DNA from: a virus
Length of the DNA stretch: 23,880 bases
Virus record (IMG/VR): IMGVR_UViG_3300042309_000372
Coordinates: 1 to 23,880 of that record
Strand: one strand, 5' to 3'
Part shown: positions 17,644-23,880 of the stretch, in pieces
How the letters are laid out: the number at the start of each line of letters is the position of its first letter
Position numbering within the stretch: position 1 is the stretch's first letter
Notes under the pieces: model-generated
The model's input: only the letters and a program-made list of their open reading frames with translations
Databases searched by the model: none
Told to the model about the DNA's origin: nothing
Translations under genes and position numbers: made by a program

Positions 17644-20600
17644 GCCCTTGCCCTCTACCTAAAGGACGTGACAAAGAAGCGTTCACACCTGACGAACTCA
17701 ACACCGCCAAAGCTCGTTTCGCTAACGTGAGAGCAGAGCGTGACAAGTTTATCAAATACTCAGATGAACTCGCTGCTGCCAAGACTGCTGACATTCCTAA
17801 GATTGACGCGAAATTCCAGAAGGGTGTCACCGATGCACAGAACTCTGTCGTTAAAGCGCAAAACAAAGTTGACGCGATAGAGCAGCGTGTGATGATGCTC
17901 GGTTCTACTGACAAAGCTGTACAGAAAGAATTTGACTTGGTGAAAGCTGAAGTCAACGCTTACGAGCAATCCTTAAAAGCACAGAAACGTATCGAAGATT
18001 CTATTAACGACCTTTACAACCGCTACTACGCCGCCAATCCTGAGATTACACCTCAGATGGTTAAAGCCTATGAAGGAATGTTTAACCTTGCGAAGACAAC
18101 CACCGACCCCAAGCAGTTAAAAGCAATTGATGTTCAACTACGTCAAATGGAACGTGCAATGGAAGCAGAGGTGAAAGGCTCCGCGAAACTTCTGGAAGAG
18201 GTGTTCCAAAATAAGAAGATTCAGACGCGCAACTTCAACATTCAAGTAGAACGTTCGCGTGTTGCGCGAAATCGTGTCACCCGCGCAGAAAAGAAACTGG
18301 ATGCAGCTATCGCCAAGACTGACACCAAACTCAGTAAAGAATTGGAGGAGGCGCGTAACGCACTAGATGGTACAATCCTCAACCGCAATGCAGAGGAAGC
18401 TCTTGCTCAACGTTACACTCAACGTCTAGACAAACAGCGTGCTGATAAATACGCTGCCAAGTCAGCGCGTGACGAGTACAACGTTGTTCTAGGTGAAGCT
18501 GTCGCTCTAGACCCACGCAAAGGGAGAGGAGTGTTTGACTTCGTTGTTTCTCGTCTTGGGTATACTCTTGAGATGATTGGTACAGAAATCGCTGCTGGTG
18601 TTCGCACTAACCTACAACGTGCTGGCTACCTTGCAGAGAACGCTGTCAACGCAATTGGTGATGTGGTGCAGGTAAAGACTGTCATCGACTTCACTAACGA
18701 TTTCAGAAAAGCGGCGAACAAGTTAGGTATTTCCCGCAAAGAGCGTCTAGTACTTCAGACAGAAACACTTGAAGTAGGACAGATACCTGACTTCTTGAAC
18801 TTCTTTGACTCAGGAAATCCTGTAGTTAAGCAGGTACAGAACATCCGCTACAACCAGTATGTCGAAGCCATGACCAAGAAGGGCTTCACTATCACACAGA
18901 TTGACGAATTTGTCAACCAAGCTGTAAAAGTTTCTAAGGTCTTTGACGACATCCGTGTGATGGGTAACGCAATGGGTGTAGGTATCGAAACCATCGACCC
19001 GTTCATCGGATACATCACTCGCATCTTTTCTCTCGATGGTGACTACGCTCTAAAGCGTATCGTCAACCCTGACAGAGTTACGGGCGATGTGCTGGCTGTC
19101 GGCAAAGACTCGAAGTTTCAGTTCGACATTGCGCGTAAGTACGAGTTTCTTGTACCACAAGACATCGATATTGCCGCTGACATCTTTAAAATCACTCCAG
19201 ATGAACTGACAGACTTAATAAACAATCCTGTGCAGATGCAGTTGTTTATTGAAAAGAATCTTGCACCCGCCCAAATCGACACCCTTCTTAACGTTGGTTT
19301 CTTCCAGAAGTTGCCAATGTCTAGTAGAGAGGTGTACGACTATCTGATGGCGCAATACCGTCTTCCATTCAGCAGTGCGGCTGATATGTTTAATCTTGAC
19401 ATTGTAGAGAATCTTGGTACATATAGACGCGCTATTGGCGACCAAGCAAACATCTCAATGATGTTAGGACGTATCTTTGACGAAGAGGGTGTAAAGCTTG
19501 GATGGAGTATCGACATCAACGCGTATGAAGCAGATAAATTGCTTCCTGCTGACAAGCGCCAGTTTGCTAATTACGTCAACATGGAAGACAAGATGTTGAC
19601 ATGGACGGCGCGACTCGGTCTACCTGCTGATGTACAAGCACAGTTCGGTAAATTCTATATGCACCCTGTAGTCGCCGACCAAGTAATTGCACTCATTGAC
19701 ATCACCAAATCTCCTGCGCTTCTTGGGCAGTTAGGTGGCTTCATTGGACACGCCAACAGATTCTTTAGTTCAATGTCTAGAGGTGTTTTAGTTAACAACT
19801 TTCCTGTTTACTTGTCAAACCAAGCTCTTGGTAACTTCATAAGCTCTCATGCTGCTAGCACCAACCCACTGAATCTTCCTATCGCGTTTATAGACCACAT
19901 CCGAGTAATGCGCGGCGGTCTTGAAGTTCTTGACAATACCGTAAAGCGTTGGGAAGTTGGTGGTAAACAATACACCCACCGAGAGTGGTTTCAGCTGTAT
20001 TACGAAAACAACGGTACAGCAGTGTCCTCTGTGTTCGGTGAGCGTGGTCGTCCTTCTGTTACTGGTACGATAGATTACGCAAAAGATTTGTTGTCCAACA
20101 GTAGTGGATTTGTGTACCGTCTCATGACGTATATGTTCGGTACTGGTGAGCTTACTGGAGGTAAGGCACTCAACTCTATGGAGAGGGTGCTTGGAGGTGT
20201 TGACTACTTTATGAAACACGCTGACAACGTCCTTAATAGCTTATCTTCACCTGTGTTCTATACTGCTAACCTCATCGACTCATCCGCTAAATGGGCGAAC
20301 TGGATGAGTGTAGGTAAACGTATAGATGGTGCTTCTGCCGTTGCAGACAAAGCTGGAACATATATGTTTTCACAGTCTGTTAAGCAGTTCGATTCTGTTG
20401 CTGATATCAACGCCCACGTTCGCGCCTACTTCCCTGATATGCGTGACGTTGGTTCTACTGTGTATGGTGTCAACAAGTACGCAATCATGTTTACGTCTTG
20501 GCAAGCGTCTATGATACCGCGTGTGTTGCGCGATGTTGCGCGTAGACCTTGGAGGTATGCTGCTTACGAGAAACTGCGTCAGTTTATTGCTGAACCTCTT

Positions 20601-21611
20601 ACAGAAGATGACTCAGTTACAGAAGCAGGTATCTCTCCAGAGGTTGTCAAAGGACTACCTTACTACATCGGTCGTGTTAAGGACGATGACAACAAACTAA
20701 CTATGTGGATGGACGAGTCGTACAACCCTGCAACGTCTACATTTCAGTTTGTTAAAGAGTTAACAGGTGTAGGCAAAACTGCTGCGGATAAACGTGCAGA
20801 ATTGCAAGGCGAGGGTAGAAACGACACCCTCGTTAGGTTAATGAACTCGTCTTACCCTGTCTATAAAATCATCTACGAACTTACAAGTGGCACTAACCTT
20901 CGTACTGGAAAACCTCTGCGCCGCACAGACGGGCGCGGTATCCCTATCCTTGGCTTTGAAGCACCTCCTGAACTATACTCCATCATCAACAACGCTGTAC
21001 CTGCTATCGGTGCTATCGATAGAATGGATATACCTGCCATCAGTGGTCTGCCAACTATCCGCGACAACAACGGCAACATCATCCAGAAAGGCTACGGCGG
21101 TCTAGGAGGTGCAATCCCCGATGCCACTGGAAGGGTGCTCCGTAACCGCGAAGTGGCTAACGAGTGGGTTGGTGCTGCACTCTCGCTCATTGGTGGTAAA
21201 CTCAAAATCGTGGACATGGCGCGTCAGAACAAAATTACCTACAACGACATCTCGCGCTCACTCGACATCGTTGGCAAACAAGTTGACACCAAAACTCAGG
21301 AACTGTTGCGCGACCAGCGTGATGGCATCCTCAGGAAGGGTGAGTATGAGAAGAAGCTTAAAGACATCGAGCGCCTTATCATCGCGCGGGAACAACTTCA
21401 ATACGATGAAGACATGGTGTGGATGTGGCTCAACGAGAGAGGTGTCCTTACTGACAAGGAAATCAAACAAAAAGAGCGCTACATGACAGAGCTTCAGCAA
21501 AAAGGTATGCACCCTTCCGAAGCTGCTATCCAGAGGAGTGCCGACCGACTACTACGTTTTAGACAAAGTACTATCTATAACTATGTCGAAAACAAGAAAA
21601 AAGCCCCGTAA
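17637..21611 (+). CDS. Very large internal virion protein (gp16-position)
   Basis: The 1324-residue protein follows the other core proteins and most likely belongs to the ejected channel complex. Residues about 15-290 are highly charged, Ala/Lys/Glu-rich and probably long coiled coils. Residues about 300-690 are mixed helical (for example GNAMGVGIETIDPFIGYITR). Residues about 700-990 form the best-defined block, with LVNNFPVYLSNQALGNFISS, FVYRLMTYMFGTGELTGGKA and KYAIMFTSWQASMIPRVLRD, aromatic and amphipathic as in membrane-interacting ejection proteins. The C-terminus (about 1200-1324) is again charged and helical. No enzyme motif was found; wall hydrolysis sits in the 959-residue protein instead. 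The ATG overlaps the upstream stop by 7 bases; GGAG lies 13 bases away, so translation is probably coupled. The first about 2 kb looks somewhat richer in C and G codons than its neighbours. Confidence 0.75.
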   Translation: MLSPCPLPKGRDKEAFTPDELNTAKARFANVRAERDKFIKYSDELAAAKTADIPKIDAKFQKGVTDAQNSVVKAQNKVDAIEQRVMMLGSTDKAVQKEFDLVKAEVNAYEQSLKAQKRIEDSINDLYNRYYAANPEITPQMVKAYEGMFNLAKTTTDPKQLKAIDVQLRQMERAMEAEVKGSAKLLEEVFQNKKIQTRNFNIQVERSRVARNRVTRAEKKLDAAIAKTDTKLSKELEEARNALDGTILNRNAEEALAQRYTQRLDKQRADKYAAKSARDEYNVVLGEAVALDPRKGRGVFDFVVSRLGYTLEMIGTEIAAGVRTNLQRAGYLAENAVNAIGDVVQVKTVIDFTNDFRKAANKLGISRKERLVLQTETLEVGQIPDFLNFFDSGNPVVKQVQNIRYNQYVEAMTKKGFTITQIDEFVNQAVKVSKVFDDIRVMGNAMGVGIETIDPFIGYITRIFSLDGDYALKRIVNPDRVTGDVLAVGKDSKFQFDIARKYEFLVPQDIDIAADIFKITPDELTDLINNPVQMQLFIEKNLAPAQIDTLLNVGFFQKLPMSSREVYDYLMAQYRLPFSSAADMFNLDIVENLGTYRRAIGDQANISMMLGRIFDEEGVKLGWSIDINAYEADKLLPADKRQFANYVNMEDKMLTWTARLGLPADVQAQFGKFYMHPVVADQVIALIDITKSPALLGQLGGFIGHANRFFSSMSRGVLVNNFPVYLSNQALGNFISSHAASTNPLNLPIAFIDHIRVMRGGLEVLDNTVKRWEVGGKQYTHREWFQLYYENNGTAVSSVFGERGRPSVTGTIDYAKDLLSNSSGFVYRLMTYMFGTGELTGGKALNSMERVLGGVDYFMKHADNVLNSLSSPVFYTANLIDSSAKWANWMSVGKRIDGASAVADKAGTYMFSQSVKQFDSVADINAHVRAYFPDMRDVGSTVYGVNKYAIMFTSWQASMIPRVLRDVARRPWRYAAYEKLRQFIAEPLTEDDSVTEAGISPEVVKGLPYYIGRVKDDDNKLTMWMDESYNPATSTFQFVKELTGVGKTAADKRAELQGEGRNDTLVRLMNSSYPVYKIIYELTSGTNLRTGKPLRRTDGRGIPILGFEAPPELYSIINNAVPAIGAIDRMDIPAISGLPTIRDNNGNIIQKGYGGLGGAIPDATGRVLRNREVANEWVGAALSLIGGKLKIVDMARQNKITYNDISRSLDIVGKQVDTKTQELLRDQRDGILRKGEYEKKLKDIERLIIAREQLQYDEDMVWMWLNERGVLTDKEIKQKERYMTELQQKGMHPSEAAIQRSADRLLRFRQSTIYNYVENKKKAP

Positions 21612-21816
21612 AGGTAGCACAAAGGCTACAGGACGAGACTACACTTATGACAAGAAGTACCAGAAGAAAAAGGCTAAATACAGAGCCGAACTCAATGCCT
21701 ACAACAGGGCGAAGGGTACTTATGGCAACGGTGATGGTCTCGATGCCTCACATAAGAATGGTGTTATTAGCGGCTTTGAACCAGCCGCCGTAAACCGAGC
21801 GAGGAAGACTAAATGA
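21583..21816 (+). CDS. Small basic protein with a GDG-x-D-x-SH-x-N motif
   Basis: The likely product has 77 residues from ATG 21583. It is lysine/arginine-rich at the N-terminus (MSKTRKKPRKGSTKATGRDY), then AELNAYNRAKGTYGNGDGLD, ASHKNG, and ends EPAAVNRARKTK. The pattern R-x-x-LN-x-x-NRAKG ... GDG-x-D-x-SH ... NRA recalls small podovirus proteins with an HNH-like H-N arrangement that accompany virion genes; whether they cut DNA or are structural is not established here. A longer form from GTG 21538 (92 residues) is possible, but its GAGG is too close to the start. ATG 21583 also lacks a good ribosome site and overlaps the previous gene by 29 bases. The gene ends in an ATGA overlap with the next. 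Confidence 0.65.
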   Translation: MSKTRKKPRKGSTKATGRDYTYDKKYQKKKAKYRAELNAYNRAKGTYGNGDGLDASHKNGVISGFEPAAVNRARKTK

Positions 21817-22247
21817 AGTACTTTATTTCGCAGGTGTCTACACCTCAGCAACTAGCAACACCTAACGCCAACAATCAAACTGTAGATTTGAATGTCATAC
21901 TCGCGTTAATTGTAGGAGGTGTAGGTGCTCTCGGTATTCCGAAGTTGGTGCAGATGTTTGTAGCTGACAAAGTTGACGGTTCAAAAGCAGAACGCCGCCG
22001 TGACGACATTGTATTGGAGAGTGTTCTTGAAGTCAACAAAACGATGCTGAAAGCAAGCGCTGACAACTATCTAAAGATGATGGAGTTCACGCAAACACTC
22101 GTCAGTGAAATCTCGATGATGCGCGAAGTCATCTCTAATAACACCAACGTTATGGAGAAGGTGCGCGTAGCAGGTGAGGAGTTAAAAGAAGAGATGCACT
22201 TTATCAAAGTGCAGATGTCTGCGCCACGCAACAACGATATAATGTGA
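21813..22247 (+). CDS. Single membrane-segment protein, holin or spanin candidate
   Basis: The 144-residue protein has a short polar N-terminus, one hydrophobic segment (LNVILALIVGGVGALGIPKL, residues 26-45, continuing VQMFVA), a basic patch (KAERRRDD) and then a long charged helix to the C-terminus likely to be a coiled coil. This layout occurs in one-span holins, inner-membrane spanins and some virion membrane proteins, and the sequence does not separate these. It is the last + strand gene, next to the terminator region, where lysis genes often lie. The start ATG is in an ATGA overlap with the previous stop, with GAGGAAG about 6 bases upstream, so the start is firm. No endolysin gene is adjacent in the window. 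Confidence 0.6.
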   Translation: MKYFISQVSTPQQLATPNANNQTVDLNVILALIVGGVGALGIPKLVQMFVADKVDGSKAERRRDDIVLESVLEVNKTMLKASADNYLKMMEFTQTLVSEISMMREVISNNTNVMEKVRVAGEELKEEMHFIKVQMSAPRNNDIM

Positions 22248-22280
22248 AGTTTATACGAATACGAAAGTTTACTGAAGTAG

Positions 22281-22346
22281 TTGATCGGATTCATTACCAA
22301 TTGATCGACAGTACAGAAACGTGATCAGCGATAGCTGTAAGCGATC
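22281..22346. repeat. Array of four GATC sites at exact 20-bp spacing
   Basis: GATC begins at 22283, 22303, 22323 and 22343, each exactly 20 bp apart, in contexts TTGATCGG, TTGATCGA, GTGATCAG and GCGATCTG. Three of the four fit TGATC(A/G). The sequence between sites is not conserved. Twenty bases are close to two helical turns, so the sites face one side of the DNA. Only one other GATC was found in the whole window. Function is unknown; methylation-sensitive protein binding is a natural hypothesis. Confidence 0.85.
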
Positions 22347-22433
22347 TGTAGACACTCTAATAGGTTAGATGTGTGTTTGTAAGGTCAGACTCTACCAAGC
22401 CGTACAGAATCAAACAGCACCATTCAGGTAAAG

Positions 22434-22460
22434 TTCACATAGATAATACTCTGCTATTAT
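22434..22460 (+). promoter_or_regulatory. Weak promoter-like element with inverted repeat
   Basis: TTCACA (22434-22439) and TATTAT (22455-22460) resemble -35 and -10 boxes, but the spacing of 15 is short. ATAATA (22443-22448) and TATTAT form a 6-bp inverted repeat around CTCTGC, which might be an operator. A transcript from here would meet the terminator after about 60 bases. This is speculative. Confidence 0.25.
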
Positions 22461-22493
22461 TCGTGTAAATTTCATACAATTTAATGACATACA

Positions 22494-22528
22494 AAAGCCG
22501 CAGTCAATTAAGATTGCGGCTTTCTTTT
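22494..22528. terminator. Bidirectional intrinsic terminator
   Basis: AAAGCCGCA (22494-22502) pairs perfectly with TGCGGCTTT (22515-22523). Pairing continues inward through GTC/GAT (one G-U) to a 6-base loop AATTAA, giving a 12-pair stem. On the + strand TTTCTTTT follows; on the - strand the other side gives a TTTT run. It lies between converging genes, so it can end both transcripts. Confidence 0.9.
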
Positions 22529-22558
22529 GCTGTCTTTAGCAGCGTTACATATTTACAC

Positions 22559-23761
22559 CTACCATGAGTTACTCCTCTCAATTGCGCGGACGAAATCTTC
22601 AACTTTTTTTACACCACTCCAGTAGATGAGCTTAGACTTGGAGAGTGTGCGCTTTGCACCAGTAATGTCGAGCTTGTACAACAACTCCGATGTGCGGTTA
22701 GTCATGCACTTCTCGTCACTCCAGTACGAGCCGTCTACCCAAATCATGCGCTCAACTTGTGGATTGTCAAGCAACAGTTTGTAACACCAAGTACCGTCCA
22801 TGTCGCCAGCGATGATGACGGTGCTGATGTCGTACAAAGAACACCTCTTCCCAAGTACGGCGGCGTAGAACTTTTGCGCGTCTTCACGTTCAGTGATATC
22901 AGCCCACATATCTCCGTCTGAGTATTCGCGACAATAATCTTTGCCGAAATACTCCATCTCTCGTTTGTCGCGTACGCCGTTAACAACAAACCACTTCGGC
23001 AATCCGTTGTAGTGAGGTGCGCTTACAACGTTAAAGTCATCGCGGATAGTAGAAACACCACTGAGGAGGGTGTTATACAACGAAGCGTAAGAGGAGCAAG
23101 AAGGGCTGAAATCGGGCAGAAATAGTATAGAAGGATTGGCGCGGTCTTTCTGAGAGGTGTTGATAGTGACATCGCGGTGTGTTTCAAGCCGCGCTACAAA
23201 CTTGTCTCCGTCAAGCTGGTCATTGTCGTGAACCATACCACCTTCCATCAACGTATAGATGGCGCGTTGTATGCGCTTGATGTCATTGATGGAGGTGCTG
23301 CCTTTAGGGAGTGAAATAGCAGCGCGTGGAAACCATCTGTTGATGTTGGTGCTGCTACTTGCCACAGGAGGTGTAACAACATCGTTTGACACCTCTTCTT
23401 CTGCATCGCCGAACTCAAGTTCGTCATAGTCAGGGTTGATGAGTTCTTCATCGATTAAGTACTCAACTTGTTGTGGGTCAACTTGTAAGTCTTCTTCTTC
23501 AACGATTTCGTCAAACAACAAAGAGACGATAGCAGGTGCAGTGTCGCGCAACTCATCAAGTATTGCGTCCTTCATTGGAGTGTGAGGCTCATCGCGCAAG
23601 CTGTTTAAGTACTCATCTTCTTCGTCAAAGTTGATAGGTTCATCATTAAATGAAGGTAAAGTTTTAGTATCACAAATACCACACACATCATCGTATGTGT
23701 AAACATCACACTCAACCCAAACCTTACCAAACAAATCTTGACGCGCGTAATAGTATTTCAT
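22559..23761 (-). CDS. Acidic protein with von Willebrand A (MIDAS) motif, CobT-like layout
   Basis: The 400-residue protein has an acidic region (about 39-128; FDEEDEY, FDEIVEEEDLQ, DYDELEFGDAEEE) and a C-terminal alpha/beta half. SILFLPDFSPSCSS (211-224) holds the metal-site pattern D-x-S-x-S (D217, S219, S221) at the end of a hydrophobic strand. A later strand VIIAGDMDGT (315-324) is where the second metal-site Asp usually lies. An acidic middle followed by a VWA domain is the layout of CobT-type proteins, which work with a MoxR/CobS-type AAA+ ATPase; such pairs are known in phages. No ATPase is visible, but the partial gene upstream runs in the same operon. GAAGGTG lies about 9 bases before the ATG. 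An N-terminal CGIC pair (27-30) is unexplained. It is not a virion gene by position. VWA assignment is moderate; partner and role are inferred. Confidence 0.65.
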   Translation of the reverse strand: MKYYYARQDLFGKVWVECDVYTYDDVCGICDTKTLPSFNDEPINFDEEDEYLNSLRDEPHTPMKDAILDELRDTAPAIVSLLFDEIVEEEDLQVDPQQVEYLIDEELINPDYDELEFGDAEEEVSNDVVTPPVASSSTNINRWFPRAAISLPKGSTSINDIKRIQRAIYTLMEGGMVHDNDQLDGDKFVARLETHRDVTINTSQKDRANPSILFLPDFSPSCSSYASLYNTLLSGVSTIRDDFNVVSAPHYNGLPKWFVVNGVRDKREMEYFGKDYCREYSDGDMWADITEREDAQKFYAAVLGKRCSLYDISTVIIAGDMDGTWCYKLLLDNPQVERMIWVDGSYWSDEKCMTNRTSELLYKLDITGAKRTLSKSKLIYWSGVKKVEDFVRAIERSNSW

Positions 23762-23763
23762 TG

Positions 23764-23880
23764 TTAAAACACCTTCGTGATAAACTTGTTAGCGAAATTA
23801 CCTTTCTGAAGAATCTCCATATCTTCAGGTTCTTTGCACAGGTGTGCATACATCAAGCACTCAACATCCTTAACGTTGGT
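23764..23880 (-). CDS. C-terminal 38 codons of an unidentified gene (right-truncated)
   Basis: On the - strand an open frame enters from the right edge and ends with TAA at 23766-23764, two bases before the ATG of the VWA-like gene. The visible end includes ECLMYAHLCKEPEDMEILQK followed by GNFANKFITKVF. The tight spacing shows one operon with the VWA-like gene. The fragment is too short to name. A MoxR-type AAA+ ATPase would fit the usual partner of a CobT-like protein, but nothing in these 38 residues proves it. Confidence 0.6.
   Translation of the reverse strand, partial: TNVKDVECLMYAHLCKEPEDMEILQKGNFANKFITKVF

Larger units (their letters stand above)
22248..22558. other. Convergent intergenic region
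   Basis: This 311-bp stretch is the only gap longer than a few bases. No open frame with a plausible start and ribosome site was seen. It contains the phased GATC array (22281-22346), a short hairpin CAGC-GATA-GCTG at 22326-22337, a promoter-like element with an internal inverted repeat (22434-22460) and a terminator (22494-22528). The rest (22361-22430) shows nothing recognisable. Confidence 0.8.

Noticed and set aside
17616-17660. Programmed frameshift joining the 1471- and 1324-residue proteins
   Set aside because: The frames overlap by only 7 bases (ATGCTAA) and no slippery heptamer or downstream hairpin was seen; ordinary stop-start coupling explains it.
21597-21603. AAAAAAG slippery sequence at the end of the large internal protein gene
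   Set aside because: Its phase is wrong for a -1 shift from the large gene. It is in phase only for the small overlapping gene, where a shift would stop within three codons, giving no useful product.
1-23880. tRNA genes, CRISPR arrays, insertion sequences or integrase
   Set aside because: None were seen. The sequence is nearly continuous coding, with no regularly spaced long repeats, transposase motifs or cloverleaf candidates.

Overview
The window is a 23.9-kb piece of a tailed double-stranded DNA phage with a short-tailed (podovirus, broadly T7-like) virion module. The order is terminase large subunit, portal, scaffold, major capsid protein, tail adaptor, tail nozzle, then a series of large internal virion proteins. 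There are no RNA genes, insertion sequences or CRISPR arrays. The host cannot be read directly. GATC, GGCC and CCGG are all strongly depleted, and these resemble the target sites of methyltransferases known from Anabaena/Nostoc-type cyanobacteria. A freshwater cyanobacterial host is therefore a reasonable but unproven guess.

Layout, left to right. Positions 1-22247 (+ strand) look like one late operon with almost no gaps: terL C-terminal part (1-866), portal (821-2680), scaffold (2583-3314), major capsid (3322-4347), a KTSC-domain protein (4347-4556), adaptor / tail tubular A (4553-5191), an enlarged nozzle / tail tubular B (5188-8802), an unknown protein (8803-9282), an internal virion protein (9284-10345), a wall-degrading internal protein with M23 peptidase and transglycosylase-like domains (10349-13228), a 1471-residue multi-domain protein with two ADP-ribosyltransferase-like domains around a GNAT-like domain (13228-17643), a 1324-residue internal virion protein (17637-21611), a small basic protein (21583-21816) and a one-membrane-segment protein (21813-22247). 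Most junctions overlap by 1-7 bases (TAGTG, GTGA, TAATG, ATGA types), which suggests translational coupling.

Positions 22248-22558 form the only sizeable intergenic region. It holds four GATC sites exactly 20 bp apart, a weak promoter-like element and a strong bidirectional intrinsic terminator between converging genes. From 22559 to the right edge the genes are on the - strand: an acidic protein with a von Willebrand A (MIDAS) motif and the last 38 codons of an upstream gene.

Working together: TerL, portal, scaffold and capsid build and fill the head; adaptor and nozzle make the tail; the internal proteins are probably ejected first, opening the peptidoglycan and forming the channel. The 1471-residue protein may carry effector enzymes into the cell, by analogy with the injected ADP-ribosyltransferase Alt of phage T4. 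The most unusual items are that protein and the phased GATC array in a sequence that otherwise nearly lacks GATC.
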